In this document: positions 45,884 to 54,836 of the stretch, piece by piece | Numbering within the stretch: the stretch's first letter is position 1 | Layout: the number at the start of each line of letters is the position of its first letter | NCBI GenBank assembly: GCA_000238815.2 | Contig: AFXB01000006.1 | Span: 62,001 to 126,000, forward strand | Source: SAR116 cluster alpha proteobacterium HIMB100 | GTDB lineage: Bacteria; Pseudomonadota; Alphaproteobacteria; Puniceispirillales; Puniceispirillaceae | Reading direction: 5' to 3' | Length of the DNA: 64,000 nt | Program-made: the position numbers and the translations under genes | Notes under the pieces: model-generated | Database searches by the model: none | Told to the model about the DNA's origin: nothing | The model's input: only the letters and a program-made list of their open reading frames with translations

Positions 45884-46609
45884 ATGAACAAGATGAATAT
45901 CCTTACCGCCATTCGCGAAGAAATGCTGGTGCCTATCCATCCGGCTGGCTGGCCATTTATTGGTTTGTTTGCTGTTGTCACCTTGCTGCTGGGGCTGGCG
46001 TTTGAACCTTTTTTCTGGGTAGGCGTGCCGGCGACCCTGTGGTGTGTTTATTTTTTCCGTAATCCGCCGCGTGTGACCCCATCTGATGACCGTGCCATTA
46101 TTGCCCCTGCTGATGGGCGCATCCTGGATGTTGGCCTGTCCGAATTGCCGCCGGAACTGGATCTGCCAGACGGGGAATGGCGCTGTATTTCTATTTTCAT
46201 GAATGTGTTTGATGTGCATGTGAATCGCAGCCCGTTTGGTGGTGTGGTTGCGGACAAGCATTATATCAAGGGCAAATTTGTGAATGCCAGTCTTGATAAG
46301 GCGAACCGCGATAATGAACGGCTCGCTCTTGTTTTGGATACAGGTCTGGCGCAGGCACCCAAAATTGGCTTTGTCCAGATAGCCGGCCTGGTGGCGCGGC
46401 GTATATTATGTGATGTGGACGTGGGTGATCGCCTGACCACAGGCCAGGTCTATGGCCTGATCAGATTTGGCAGCCGGGTTGATGTATGGCTGCCTGCCTC
46501 ATCTGTACCTCAGGTTCTGCCGGGTCAGAAATCGATTGCGGGTGAAACCGTTCTGGCCAGACTGCCAAAAGCGCCGGCAAAATCATCTCGCAGAAAGGCG
46601 AAGGTATGA
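45884..46609 (+). CDS. psd: Phosphatidylserine decarboxylase (short type)
   Basis: A 241-residue proenzyme that decarboxylates phosphatidylserine to phosphatidylethanolamine. An N-terminal membrane anchor (about 20-58, ending in FWVGVPATLWCVYFFRNPPR) precedes the catalytic domain with APADGRI, IFMNVFDVHVNRSPFGG and the autocatalytic site FGS at residues 195-197 (G196-S197), where Ser197 becomes the pyruvoyl group of the small chain. The gene overlaps pssA by four bases. The neighbouring pair makes the whole PS-to-PE branch. GAAGG lies before the ATG. Confidence 0.95.
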   Translation: MNKMNILTAIREEMLVPIHPAGWPFIGLFAVVTLLLGLAFEPFFWVGVPATLWCVYFFRNPPRVTPSDDRAIIAPADGRILDVGLSELPPELDLPDGEWRCISIFMNVFDVHVNRSPFGGVVADKHYIKGKFVNASLDKANRDNERLALVLDTGLAQAPKIGFVQIAGLVARRILCDVDVGDRLTTGQVYGLIRFGSRVDVWLPASSVPQVLPGQKSIAGETVLARLPKAPAKSSRRKAKV

Positions 46610-47391
46610 CCTCGTCAACACCGGAGCGCCCCCCGGGGGCGACAAAGAAACGCCGTTTCCGCAGCGTGTCTTTAAACTGGTTGCTGCCAAATATGCTCAC
46701 CATCGGCGGGCTTATCTCTGGTCTGACGGGTTTGCGGTTTGCCCTTGATGAGATGTGGATTTCCGCCATTACAATGATCGTTCTTGCCGCAATTTTTGAC
46801 GCGCTTGACGGGCGTATGGCGCGGCTGTTGAAGTCCACATCTGAATTTGGGGCTGCGTTGGACAGCCTGTCTGATGCGGTTGTGTTTGGGATTGTGCCCG
46901 CGCTGACTTTATATCTCTGGGCGCTCCAGGATTTAGGCAATATCGCCTGGGGCACAGCCCTGTTTTATGCTGTCTGTGTGATCTTGCGGCTGGCCCGGTT
47001 TAATTCTGAACTGCCAGACAAGCCTGACTATACCAAAAGCTTTTTCGTTGGCATCCCTGCACCGGCCGCCGCCTTTCTGGTGATGTTGCCTGTGGTCGCG
47101 CTGGAAGTGACAGGGTTTGCCTGGTTGCGTGATGAACAGGTGGTCTCTGTGGTACTGGTCGCTATTGGTGCAGGGGCGGTCAGCACCATGCCGACCTTTA
47201 ATGGTAAAACAGTGAAAGTGCCCAGCCATGCGATTCTGCCCTTTTTGGCGTTAATTGCGCTGATTGGCGGGATTATCGTGATTTCACCCTGGGTTGTGTA
47301 TATTGCGCTGGCGGGCATCTATATGGCCAGCTTCCCGATTTCGGTACTGGCATTCTACCGGCGGCGGCAACGCTTTGAAGGCAGTCGCTGA
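46606..47391 (+). CDS. pssA: CDP-diacylglycerol-serine O-phosphatidyltransferase
   Basis: A 261-residue membrane enzyme that makes phosphatidylserine from CDP-diacylglycerol and serine. The CDP-alcohol phosphatidyltransferase motif is complete: DALDGRMARLLKSTSEFGAALDSLSDAVVFG (D-x2-D-G-x2-A-R-x8-G-x3-D-x3-D). About six to eight membrane segments follow. LLPNMLTIGGLISG at the N-terminus is typical. It works directly upstream of Psd in the pathway and is translated in overlap with it. Confidence 0.95.
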   Translation: MTSSTPERPPGATKKRRFRSVSLNWLLPNMLTIGGLISGLTGLRFALDEMWISAITMIVLAAIFDALDGRMARLLKSTSEFGAALDSLSDAVVFGIVPALTLYLWALQDLGNIAWGTALFYAVCVILRLARFNSELPDKPDYTKSFFVGIPAPAAAFLVMLPVVALEVTGFAWLRDEQVVSVVLVAIGAGAVSTMPTFNGKTVKVPSHAILPFLALIALIGGIIVISPWVVYIALAGIYMASFPISVLAFYRRRQRFEGSR

Positions 47392-47531
47392 TCCCGCAGA
47401 TGCATCCCGCATATCCCCTGTAAAAAAAGAAAGCTGATCTGTTGGGCATTGACCCGGCAATGTGTTAATCTGAGCCGCACACATGCCGGAAGGCGGGTGT
47501 CTGTCTGATTACAGGAGCTGATTGAAGAGCC

Positions 47532-47939
47532 ATGTCTGAATCTTTGCTTGCTCGATGTGTGGCAAAAAACATCCGCATGACCTCACAGCGTCAGGTCATC
47601 ATCAAGGTGATAGAAGAATCAGATGACCATCCTGATGTTGATCAGCTTTATCTGCGCTCTGTCCAGCTTGATAACACAATTTCAATTGCCACCGTTTACA
47701 GAACAGTAAAGCTCCTTGAAGAAGCCGGCCTGATTGAGCGGCTCGAATTTGGTGATGGCCGGTCACGTTATGAAGAAGCAGGTGAACATCATGAACATCT
47801 GGTTGATGTTGAAACAGGTGAAGTGTTTGAATTTTACAATGAAGAGCTGGAAGCCCTGAAAGAAGAAATTGCCCGTCAGATGGGCTATGATTTGATCGAC
47901 CACAGGCTGGAATTATACGGCAAGAAGATCAAAAAATAA
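47532..47939 (+). CDS. fur: Fur/Mur family metal-responsive repressor
   Basis: A 135-residue Fur-family regulator. The winged helix reads RMTSQRQVIIKVIEESDDHPDVDQLYLRSVQLDNTISIATVYRTVKLLEEAGLIERLEF. The metal site is EEAGEHHEHLVDVETGEVFEFYNEELEALKEEIA. The CxxC zinc-site cysteines found in E. coli Fur are missing, as in the alphaproteobacterial Fur/Mur branch, which often senses manganese. Its targets are not visible in the window. The 5' region contains a CCGGCA...TGCCGG inverted repeat (47454-47492). Confidence 0.88.
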   Translation: MSESLLARCVAKNIRMTSQRQVIIKVIEESDDHPDVDQLYLRSVQLDNTISIATVYRTVKLLEEAGLIERLEFGDGRSRYEEAGEHHEHLVDVETGEVFEFYNEELEALKEEIARQMGYDLIDHRLELYGKKIKK

Positions 47940-48020
47940 CCTCTTGCCTCTCTGAAGCGATCCAGCCACGCGGTCGTATCTGTCTGCGTAAAAGAGATGA
48001 TGGTGTAAGTGGAGGAGATT

Positions 48021-49646
48021 ATGGCTGAATTTATTTGGGGGCGTTACGCGCTGTGGGCCTATACCGGCGCAGCAGCGGCCATTTTTACAGCTCTTGCTCT
48101 GATCAGCCACCCTTCTTTCCTTGCGGGCACAGTCCTTTTTTCAGGGTTATTTGCAACTGGCTGCCATGATTTTCTGCAGAAGAAAAGAGGCGTTCTGGCG
48201 AATTATCCTCTGCTTGGTCGGGCTCGTTATATTCTTGAATCAGTCCGTCCTGAATTGCGCCAGTATTTCTGGGAGGCAGATACAGATGAGCTGCCGTATT
48301 CCCGTAACCAGAGGGCGATGGTATATCAGCGGGCCAGGGGGATTCTGGCGGCCAGGCCGATGGGCACAGTCCTTGATATTTATGCCGAAGATTTTACCTG
48401 GCTCAATCATTCTCTTCAGCCGACACATATTGCGGATAAAGATTTTCGGGTGCGGGTCGGTGAGGGGGCTCAGGCCTATGATTGTGCGGTTCTGAATATA
48501 TCGGGAACTTCATTCGGGGCGATGTCACCGCCTGCCATTCAGGCGCTGAATGAAGGCGCGCGCTTGGGCGGATTTGCCCATAATACGGGTGAGGGGTCAT
48601 TTTCAAAATATCACCGTATGGGCGGCGGTGATGTGATTTGGCAGATTTCCACCGGCTATTTTGGTTGCCGTACATCAGATGGCCGGTTTGACCCTGATAA
48701 ATTTGCCCGCACGGCTGCCGATGCCCAGATTAAAATGATCGAAATAAAGCTGTCACAAGGGGCAAAGCCTGGCCATGGGGGGATGCTGATGGCCCCGAAA
48801 GTCACGCCTGAAATTGCTGAGGCAAGAGGGATTGAGCCTTATCAGGACTGCATCTCACCAAACAGCCATTCTGAATTTTCCACTCCTCGTGAGCTGCTGG
48901 ATTTTGTGACGCGGTTGCGCAGGCTGTCTGGCGGCAAACCTGTGGGTATAAAGCTGTGTATCGGCCACCCGTGGGAATTTGCTGCCATTGTCAAAGCGAT
49001 GGTGGGAACTGATCAGCTGGTTGATTTTATCACTGTTGACGGGGCTGAAGGCGGTACCGGGGCTGCCCCTGTTGAATTCACTGATCATCTGGGGTGTCCG
49101 TTACGTGATGCGCTGGTCTATGTGGATAACGCGCTGAAAGGGGCAGGCCTTCGTGATCGGATCAAAATCGCCGCATCTGGCAAGATCGTGTCTGCCTGGG
49201 ATATGGTCCGGCATATCGCGCTGGGGGCAGATTGGTGTAATATGGCGCGGCCATTTATGTTTTCACTGGGCTGTATTCAGGCCCGTGATTGTGCCTCTGG
49301 TGATTGTCCGACAGGTCTGGCAACGATGAATCCGAAACGCTACCGCGTGGTGGATGTGGGCCATCGTGCCCGCCGGGTGGCTAATTTTCAGCTTAACACT
49401 GTGGCGGCGATTGCTGAAATGCTGGAAGCAGCTGGCCTGAACGGCCCGCATGAACTCTCGCGCCGTCATATTGTACGACGCCTGTCTGCCAGCCAGATTC
49501 AGCTGGCTGATCAGATTTATCCGAAAGTTGCTGATGGGGCGCTGCTGCGGGGGGAAAAGGTTGCTGATCCGCGTCTGGCCTCATATTGGCATCGTGTGAC
49601 GCCAGACAGCTTCCAGCCGGTTGAACAGACCAATGCAGCGTCGTGA
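48021..49646 (+). CDS. FMN-binding glutamate synthase family protein
   Basis: A 541-residue protein with one or two membrane segments at the N-terminus (ALWAYTGAAAAIFTALALI, SFLAGTVLFSGLFATG) and a glutamate-synthase-like FMN domain: NISGTSFGAMSPPAIQALNEGARLGGFAHNTGEGSFSKYHR, IEIKLSQGAKPGHGGMLMAPKV, DFITVDGAEGGTGAAPVEFTDHLG, then the Fe-S-type cysteines in CIQARDCASGDCPTGLATMNP. It lacks the glutaminase domain of GltB. Members act as glutamate synthase-like or amine-transferring enzymes, and some have other roles. ATG 48021 follows GGAGGAG; a GTG at 48009 is less likely. Confidence 0.87.
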   Translation: MAEFIWGRYALWAYTGAAAAIFTALALISHPSFLAGTVLFSGLFATGCHDFLQKKRGVLANYPLLGRARYILESVRPELRQYFWEADTDELPYSRNQRAMVYQRARGILAARPMGTVLDIYAEDFTWLNHSLQPTHIADKDFRVRVGEGAQAYDCAVLNISGTSFGAMSPPAIQALNEGARLGGFAHNTGEGSFSKYHRMGGGDVIWQISTGYFGCRTSDGRFDPDKFARTAADAQIKMIEIKLSQGAKPGHGGMLMAPKVTPEIAEARGIEPYQDCISPNSHSEFSTPRELLDFVTRLRRLSGGKPVGIKLCIGHPWEFAAIVKAMVGTDQLVDFITVDGAEGGTGAAPVEFTDHLGCPLRDALVYVDNALKGAGLRDRIKIAASGKIVSAWDMVRHIALGADWCNMARPFMFSLGCIQARDCASGDCPTGLATMNPKRYRVVDVGHRARRVANFQLNTVAAIAEMLEAAGLNGPHELSRRHIVRRLSASQIQLADQIYPKVADGALLRGEKVADPRLASYWHRVTPDSFQPVEQTNAAS

Positions 49647-49702
49647 ACCCTGTCAGAACAAAGCAGCAAAGTGAACGGGGTTAACCGCTCAGCCGCAAGG
49701 TG

Positions 49703-50608
49703 CTAATCAACAGGTCTCAGATCTGGGTTGAACGTCCCATCAACCTCTTCCACAGACCGCCCTCTTCTGACCTCATCATAATAGACAATTTGTGTCGGGA
49801 TTTTCCCATAGAATTTTTTGTATCTAGACACGAAACTTCTGTAAATTCCATGCTTGAAGTAAATATTTTCTGGTGTGAAATTGATGGGTGAGCGTAACAC
49901 TTCTACTTTTTTCTCGCCATTCACCCATGCATCCATGCGTTTATTCTCAAAATCCAGGCAAAAGGAAATATCTGTCCACACACCTTTTATGTCGTCTAAT
50001 TTTGCCAGCTCAAATTCTCGCTTGGTATCTGTGACATTAGCTTTATCACCTGTCAGCTCATGCCAGTTGAACATCAGCCTGTTATATTTTGCCCCAATTT
50101 GGACCAAAGGGGGAAAGGATTTGAAACCACCCGCGGACCCTGTCGGCCCGCCTGATTGATGCACCTGGCCTAAATCAGTGCTGGTCGGGCTGGTAGATTT
50201 GAATGTCTCATCCAGTTTGATGCTGTAACCAAAACATTGCTTGCCTGAGGGTTTCGGCCGTGGCCGGCCGCTGAATTCAAACCGCTCTCTGTCTGCTTCA
50301 CAATCATTCCATCCGCCCTTTTCTGGGGACGGAAAGCAGTCACCATCTCTCAGCTCAAAGCGCTGGTAAAATTTACCTGCACGTGCCTCTGTCTCGTTTT
50401 CGATATAGTCAAAGGAATGATTTTTCTTGGGCAGATTAAAAAAGATATGCTCTTTAAACCCTGAATGTGACGGGGCCTTTAATATAAACCGTGAACCTTT
50501 GGTATAGGTTCCCTGTTTATTTGTGCCCGGATTGCTCCATTTGATCTCAGCTATTGCCTGAAAACTGACGCATAAAGAAAACAAAAAGATAAAAAGCACT
50601 CTGAACAT
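49703..50608 (-). CDS. Secreted heparin-lyase-type polysaccharide lyase
   Basis: A 301-residue exported protein with signal peptide MFRVLFIFLFSLCVSFQAIA-E. The mature part resembles the heparin lyase I family (concanavalin-like fold): RFELRDGD near the start, RLMFNWHEL mid-way, GVWTDISFCLDFENKRMDAWVNGEKK, and the C-terminal YFKHGIYRSF... QIVYYDEVRRGRSVEEV pattern. ATG 50608 has GAGGAAGAG upstream. No other polysaccharide gene is near, so the sugar target is unknown. Low-level similarity makes the activity call tentative. Confidence 0.7.
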   Translation of the reverse strand: MFRVLFIFLFSLCVSFQAIAEIKWSNPGTNKQGTYTKGSRFILKAPSHSGFKEHIFFNLPKKNHSFDYIENETEARAGKFYQRFELRDGDCFPSPEKGGWNDCEADRERFEFSGRPRPKPSGKQCFGYSIKLDETFKSTSPTSTDLGQVHQSGGPTGSAGGFKSFPPLVQIGAKYNRLMFNWHELTGDKANVTDTKREFELAKLDDIKGVWTDISFCLDFENKRMDAWVNGEKKVEVLRSPINFTPENIYFKHGIYRSFVSRYKKFYGKIPTQIVYYDEVRRGRSVEEVDGTFNPDLRPVD

Positions 50609-50733
50609 AACGCTCTTCCTCAACCGCAAAGCGTTAACCTACAAAGGATATAAACCTCAAAACAGTGCAAAAATTGGTAAAAATATTGTCAGGATTTTGC
50701 ATATTGCATAAGGCTGACGGTCATCATTATTGC

Positions 50734-51120
50734 TCAGCCCTCAGAACAGCCATCGCAAATGCCGTGCAGCTCAATGCTGGATTTTGATGTTTTTATTTTT
50801 GTCTTCTGGGCCAGGCTGGTCAGGAAGGCTGAAACCGTCTCATCACATATTTCCTGGACATGCTCGCACCTGTCGCAAATCACAAAGGCTGTTGAACAGC
50901 TGGCCTCACAATGCATATGGCTGCAGGCAATAAAGGCATTCAGGCTTTCCAGCCTGTGGACCATACCAAAAGAGATCAGCTTTTCCAGCGCACGATAAAC
51001 CTGAAGCGGGGCCTTCAGGCCATCTCCTCGCAGCTCTTCCAGGATCATATAGGCACTCATCGGCACGGCCTGGTCCTCAAGGACGCCTATCACCAGCTTT
51101 TGATTTTGCGAGAGTTCCAT
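50734..51120 (-). CDS. zur: Zinc uptake regulator Zur
   Basis: A 128-residue Fur-family repressor. The winged helix has VPMSAYMILEELRGDGLKAPLQVYRALEKLISFGMVHRLESLNAFIAC. The metal sites are visible: the HMHCEASCSTAFVICDRCEHVQEI region (CDRC) and a C-terminal CDGC pair. It sits next to znuB on the same strand and, with the two palindromes at 52820-52856, forms a local control loop: zinc-loaded Zur blocks znuCB and znuA. AGAGGAAG precedes the ATG. Confidence 0.92.
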   Translation of the reverse strand: MELSQNQKLVIGVLEDQAVPMSAYMILEELRGDGLKAPLQVYRALEKLISFGMVHRLESLNAFIACSHMHCEASCSTAFVICDRCEHVQEICDETVSAFLTSLAQKTKIKTSKSSIELHGICDGCSEG

Positions 51121-51179
51121 AGCTTCCTCTTTTAAAAAGCGACGCAGTTAATGTCTACATTGCATATGTGCAATTCTGC

Positions 51180-51992
51180 TTATATATCTTTTGCGGATCT
51201 TATATGCAGATAGCCAGAAACGAACAGGCTTGTCACAAACATAACAAGAGCGGCAACAATTATGCTCGGCCCGGACGGCGTGTTCAACGACAGAGAGCTG
51301 AATAGCCCTATCCCGACCGCAAAGCAGCCAATCACAGCAGCCATTACAGCCATCACCACCGGCCCGCCACACAGGTTTCTGGCCGTGGCCGCAGGTAACA
51401 ACAACAGGCCGGTGATCAGCAACACCCCCACCACCTTGATAGAGATGGAGATCACAAGTGCCAGCAACAACGTAAATTTCAGCCGCACAATATGCGGGTT
51501 CAAACCTTCTGCAAAAGCCAAATCCGGGCTGACTGTATCTGCAAATAAGGGGCGCCAGATGGACATCAAAAACCCAATTGTCAGCAGGCCGCCACCCCAG
51601 ATCAGCACCAAATCCTGTGTTGATACTGCAAGTAAATCACCAAATAAAAGGCTGAGCAAGTCAACCCTGACCCAGGTCATAAATCCAAGCACAACAATGC
51701 CGATTGCAAGCACCGAATGCGCCAGCAGCCCAAGCAGCGCGTCACTGGGCAGGCTGGTCCGGCTTTTTAAATATAATAAGAATACAGACAGACCAGCAGA
51801 TACCGCAAATACGGCTAACGTCAGATTGGCTTCAAACAAAAGGCCGAGGGCAACACCCAGCAACGCCCCATGAGACAAGGTATCGCCAAAATAAGCCAGC
51901 CGCCTCCAGACCACAAAACAGCCCAAGGGCCCGGCAACAGCTGCCACGCCTAATCCTGCTAACATCGCCCGTACAAAAAAATCATCTAACAT
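51180..51992 (-). CDS. znuB: Zinc ABC transporter permease ZnuB
   Basis: A 270-residue ABC-3-family permease with about eight segments. LDDFFVRAMLAGLGVAAVAGPLGCFVVWRRLAYFGDTLSHGALLGVALGL is the ZnuB signature, including the HGALLG coupling region; LIWGGGLLTIGFL and LLITGLLLLPAATARNL follow. ATG 51992 is chosen since MLDDFF is the usual start and AGGTGG lies before it; a GTG at 52001 is the alternative. It is 12 bases after znuC and 59 bases before zur. Confidence 0.94.
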   Translation of the reverse strand: MLDDFFVRAMLAGLGVAAVAGPLGCFVVWRRLAYFGDTLSHGALLGVALGLLFEANLTLAVFAVSAGLSVFLLYLKSRTSLPSDALLGLLAHSVLAIGIVVLGFMTWVRVDLLSLLFGDLLAVSTQDLVLIWGGGLLTIGFLMSIWRPLFADTVSPDLAFAEGLNPHIVRLKFTLLLALVISISIKVVGVLLITGLLLLPAATARNLCGGPVVMAVMAAVIGCFAVGIGLFSSLSLNTPSGPSIIVAALVMFVTSLFVSGYLHIRSAKDI

Positions 51993-52004
51993 GCCAGCCA
52001 CCTG

Positions 52005-52754
52005 TTAATGTGTGCACAAGCTGCCATCAGCATGATGGGTATGGTCATGTTTATGTTTATATACCGCAAGCGCAGCCGACGCGTTGGCGCCGAACAAGGC
52101 TTTATATTCGTCACTTTCGGCCACAGCCCCTGGTGTGCCGGAACAACAGACATGACCGTTCAGGCAAATCACCTTGTCTGTTGCCGCCATCACAACATGC
52201 AGATCATGTGAAATCAAAAGAATGCCGCATTTCAGCTCATCTCTTAAGCGGTTAATTAAATCATACAGCGCGGTCTCACCGGTAAAATCCACACCCTGAA
52301 CAGGCTCGTCCAGGACCAGCAAATCTGGCTTGCGTGACAGCGCCCGTGCGATCAGAACACGCTGGAATTCGCCGCCGGATAAGTTGCGCATATCAGACAT
52401 CAGCAAATGTTCAACACCGGTTGTGGCTAATGCTGCGCGCACCGCCTCTGCCGACAGCTTTGCGGTCAGCTGCATGAAATGGGCAACTTTCAGCGGCAAT
52501 GTCCAGTCAATATCAATTTTCTGGGGCACATAAGATGTGACCAGATGCGGCGTCTTTTTCACCTCACCTTCTGATGGTGCGGTAACGCCAAGAATCATTT
52601 TGGCAGTGGTTGTTTTGCCAGACCCGTTCGGGCCGATAAGAGTCACAATTTCTCCTTTGCTGATGGTCAGGGACACGCCGTGTACCAGCCATTTTCCATT
52701 GCGTCTGACCCCGGCATTTTCCATCTCAACCAATCTGGCTTTGTCTTCAGACAT
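52005..52754 (-). CDS. znuC: Zinc ABC transporter ATPase ZnuC
   Basis: A 249-residue ABC ATPase: Walker A GPNGSGKTT, Q-loop VPQKIDID, signature LSGGEFQRV, Walker B LLVLDEPVQGVD, H-loop LISHDLHVV. The C-terminal tail HKHDHTHHADGSLCTH is rich in histidine, a zinc-binding extension in ZnuC proteins. It pairs with ZnuB and ZnuA. The 139 bases to znuA hold the divergent promoters and Zur sites. Confidence 0.95.
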   Translation of the reverse strand: MSEDKARLVEMENAGVRRNGKWLVHGVSLTISKGEIVTLIGPNGSGKTTTAKMILGVTAPSEGEVKKTPHLVTSYVPQKIDIDWTLPLKVAHFMQLTAKLSAEAVRAALATTGVEHLLMSDMRNLSGGEFQRVLIARALSRKPDLLVLDEPVQGVDFTGETALYDLINRLRDELKCGILLISHDLHVVMAATDKVICLNGHVCCSGTPGAVAESDEYKALFGANASAALAVYKHKHDHTHHADGSLCTH

Positions 52755-52819
52755 AGGGCTATCTGCCTATCTTTTTGAGGTAATGACTCATAAAACCGCT
52801 TGAGCCGGACGGTAGCATT

Positions 52820-52834
52820 TGTTATACCATAACA
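52820..52834. promoter_or_regulatory. Zur-type operator, left copy
   Basis: TGTTAT-ACC-ATAACA: a 6-bp perfect inverted repeat around three bases, 65 bases from the znuC ATG. It shares the TGTTAT/ATAACA half-sites of the right-hand copy 6 bases further on. Half-sites of this form (TGTTATA...TATAACA) match the Zur box described in alphaproteobacteria. Confidence 0.75.
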
Positions 52835-52839
52835 CAATC

Positions 52840-52856
52840 ATGTTATAATATAACAT
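52840..52856. promoter_or_regulatory. Zur-type operator, right copy
   Basis: ATGTTATA-A-TATAACAT: an 8-bp perfect inverted repeat with a single central base, 37 bases before the znuA ATG. This is the closest match to the alphaproteobacterial Zur consensus in the window. It would cover the start of znuA transcription and, with the left copy, block both directions when zinc is bound. Confidence 0.85.
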
Positions 52857-52893
52857 AACAAAACAGATATGACACAATAAAAAGGGTAAATTG

Positions 52894-53949
52894 ATGCTGT
52901 CTTCAGTCCGTCTTCCATTCACGCATGCCTTCATTACGCCGGTGTTATTGTGCTCTCTGCTGGGGCTTTCTGCTCCTGCATATGCCGATATTCAGGCAGT
53001 GGCCTCAATCAAGCCTGTTCATTCACTGGTGTCCTTGGTGATGGGGGATAAGGGGAAAGCCAGCTTGTTAATTGATGGTGCAGCCTCGCCACATACCTAT
53101 GCGCTTACCCCTCAACAGGCGCGGGAGATGCAAAATGCAGATGTCATTTTCTGGGTAGGCGAACATCTGGAAGCGTTCTTGAAAAAACCTCTGCAGACAG
53201 TTGGCGCAGGCGCCCGCCATATTGAACTGATGGCCACGCCGGGGGTCAAGACACTTTCGTTCCGCGAAGGTGGTGCGTTTGAAGCTCATGCGCATGACGA
53301 CCATGCTCACAAAGATCATGACGACCATGAGGGACATGATGATCACGGTCATAAAGACCATGATCACAAAGATCATGCCCACAAAGATCATGATGATCAT
53401 GACGGGCATGATGGCCATGCCCATTCAGCAGATGAAACTGACCCTCATATCTGGCTGAGTCCTGATAACGCCAAAGCGATGCTGCATCATATCGCGCATG
53501 TGTTGGGCGAACTGGACCCAGATCATAAGGCTGAATTTGACCAGAATGCCGACCAGGCTGCCAGCCGGATTGATCAGCTGACAGCGTCAATCAAAGCTGA
53601 TCTCGACCCGGTCAAAGAGGGCGAATTTATCGTCTTTCATGATGCCTATCACTATTTTGAGGATAGATTCGGCCTGCAGGCGGCAGGTGCAATTTCTCTC
53701 AGCCCTGAGAGGATGCCAGGGGCACAGCGTGTCGCGGAAATCCGGGCTTTGCTTCAGGATGACCATATCCGCTGTGTGTTTACTGAACCTCAGTTTGAGC
53801 CCAGAATTGTCACAACAATTCTTGAAGAGACAAACAAAAAATTAGTTGAAATTGACCCGCTCGGCGCTGCGGTCTCTTCCGGGCCAGAGATGTATTTTGC
53901 GCTTCTTAACGCAATGCGCACCTCATTCCTGAACTGTCTGGGTAAGTAA
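52894..53949 (+). CDS. znuA: Zinc-binding periplasmic protein ZnuA
   Basis: A 351-residue cluster A-I binding protein with a signal peptide (cleavage after APAYA). Zinc ligands: SIKPVHSLVSLVMGD, GHAHSADETDPHIWLSPDNA, FIVFHDAYHYFEDRF and the C-terminal VEIDPLG. Between the first two lies a long His/Asp-rich loop (about residues 131-177) built from DHxHKDH-like units, which in other ZnuA proteins buffers zinc. ATG 52894 is used; a TTG precedes it by one codon. It is transcribed away from znuCB-zur. Confidence 0.95.
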   Translation: MLSSVRLPFTHAFITPVLLCSLLGLSAPAYADIQAVASIKPVHSLVSLVMGDKGKASLLIDGAASPHTYALTPQQAREMQNADVIFWVGEHLEAFLKKPLQTVGAGARHIELMATPGVKTLSFREGGAFEAHAHDDHAHKDHDDHEGHDDHGHKDHDHKDHAHKDHDDHDGHDGHAHSADETDPHIWLSPDNAKAMLHHIAHVLGELDPDHKAEFDQNADQAASRIDQLTASIKADLDPVKEGEFIVFHDAYHYFEDRFGLQAAGAISLSPERMPGAQRVAEIRALLQDDHIRCVFTEPQFEPRIVTTILEETNKKLVEIDPLGAAVSSGPEMYFALLNAMRTSFLNCLGK

Positions 53950-54096
53950 GGCGCAGACAGATAAATGCCTTTCTTATATGCCGGTGCGTCCATTAATCAG
54001 GCCATTTACACCATCCGCCAGTCTGCCTAAGCTGTTCACATAAGCCGCGCTTCAGACGGGCGGGCTGGGTGTAGTGCTGATAAGGGATAAGACGTT

Positions 54097-54813
54097 ATGG
54101 GAAAACAAACTGTACTCGTTACCGGCGCAAGCCGCGGCATCGGCAAGGCCATTGCTGAGCGTTGTCTGGATGATGGGCTGGAGGTGGTTGGCTTGTCCAC
54201 ATCTGCAAGCAATGACTTGCCCTGGCGGCATTATGGGGTGGATTTGGCTGGTGAGGATGCAAAGGCGCAGCTGGCTGAAATCATTGATAAACACCGCCCC
54301 TGCCGGTTTGTCGGGAACGCGGGTGTTCTGATCAATGGTCGTCTGGAAGATGTTGATGCCGCAGATTTTGACCGGCTGATGCGTGTCAATCTGCTCAGCC
54401 TGATGGAAACAGCGAATCTAATGTTGCCTGTCTGGAAAGATGAGCGGTTTGGCCGGGTTGTGCTGATCGGGTCACGTGCGGCCCTGGGCAAGGAAAACCG
54501 GGTGCTGTATGGCGCATCAAAAGCAGCAGTGACTGGCCTTGGCCGGACCTTGGCGCTGGAATTGGCCGCCCATCAGGTCAGCGTGAATGTGATTGCCCCC
54601 GGGCCGATTGCCACAGATTTATTTGAACATGGCCAGCCGGTGGGAAGCCCGGCCCGCATAAAAATAGAATCCTCAATTCCGCTTGGCCGTGTGGGCAAGC
54701 CAGAAGATATCGCCCAGACTGCCAGCTTTCTGCTGGACGATAAATCCGGCTTTATCACTGGCCAGTGTGTGAATGTCTGTGGCGGTCTGTCGACAGGATT
54801 TTCTGCCCAATAA
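54097..54813 (+). CDS. Short-chain dehydrogenase/reductase
   Basis: A 238-residue classical SDR. The cofactor motif is TGASRGIGKAIAE, NAGVLINGRLEDVD the NAG motif, and the catalytic triad is SRAALG with YGASKAAVTGLG (Tyr-x3-Lys). IAPGPIATDLF and FITGQCVNVCGGLSTG are the family C-terminal marks. Substrate unknown; FabG-like reductases and sugar or steroid dehydrogenases share this profile. It converges with the DadA-like gene with 23 bases between. Confidence 0.9.
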   Translation: MGKQTVLVTGASRGIGKAIAERCLDDGLEVVGLSTSASNDLPWRHYGVDLAGEDAKAQLAEIIDKHRPCRFVGNAGVLINGRLEDVDAADFDRLMRVNLLSLMETANLMLPVWKDERFGRVVLIGSRAALGKENRVLYGASKAAVTGLGRTLALELAAHQVSVNVIAPGPIATDLFEHGQPVGSPARIKIESSIPLGRVGKPEDIAQTASFLLDDKSGFITGQCVNVCGGLSTGFSAQ

Positions 54814-54836
54814 CAGACCAGTCACAGGCCCTGTTT

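Noticed and set aside
53281-53430. Tandem-repeat array resembling CRISPR
   Set aside because: The repeats are in-frame His/Asp codons of the ZnuA metal loop, without spacers.
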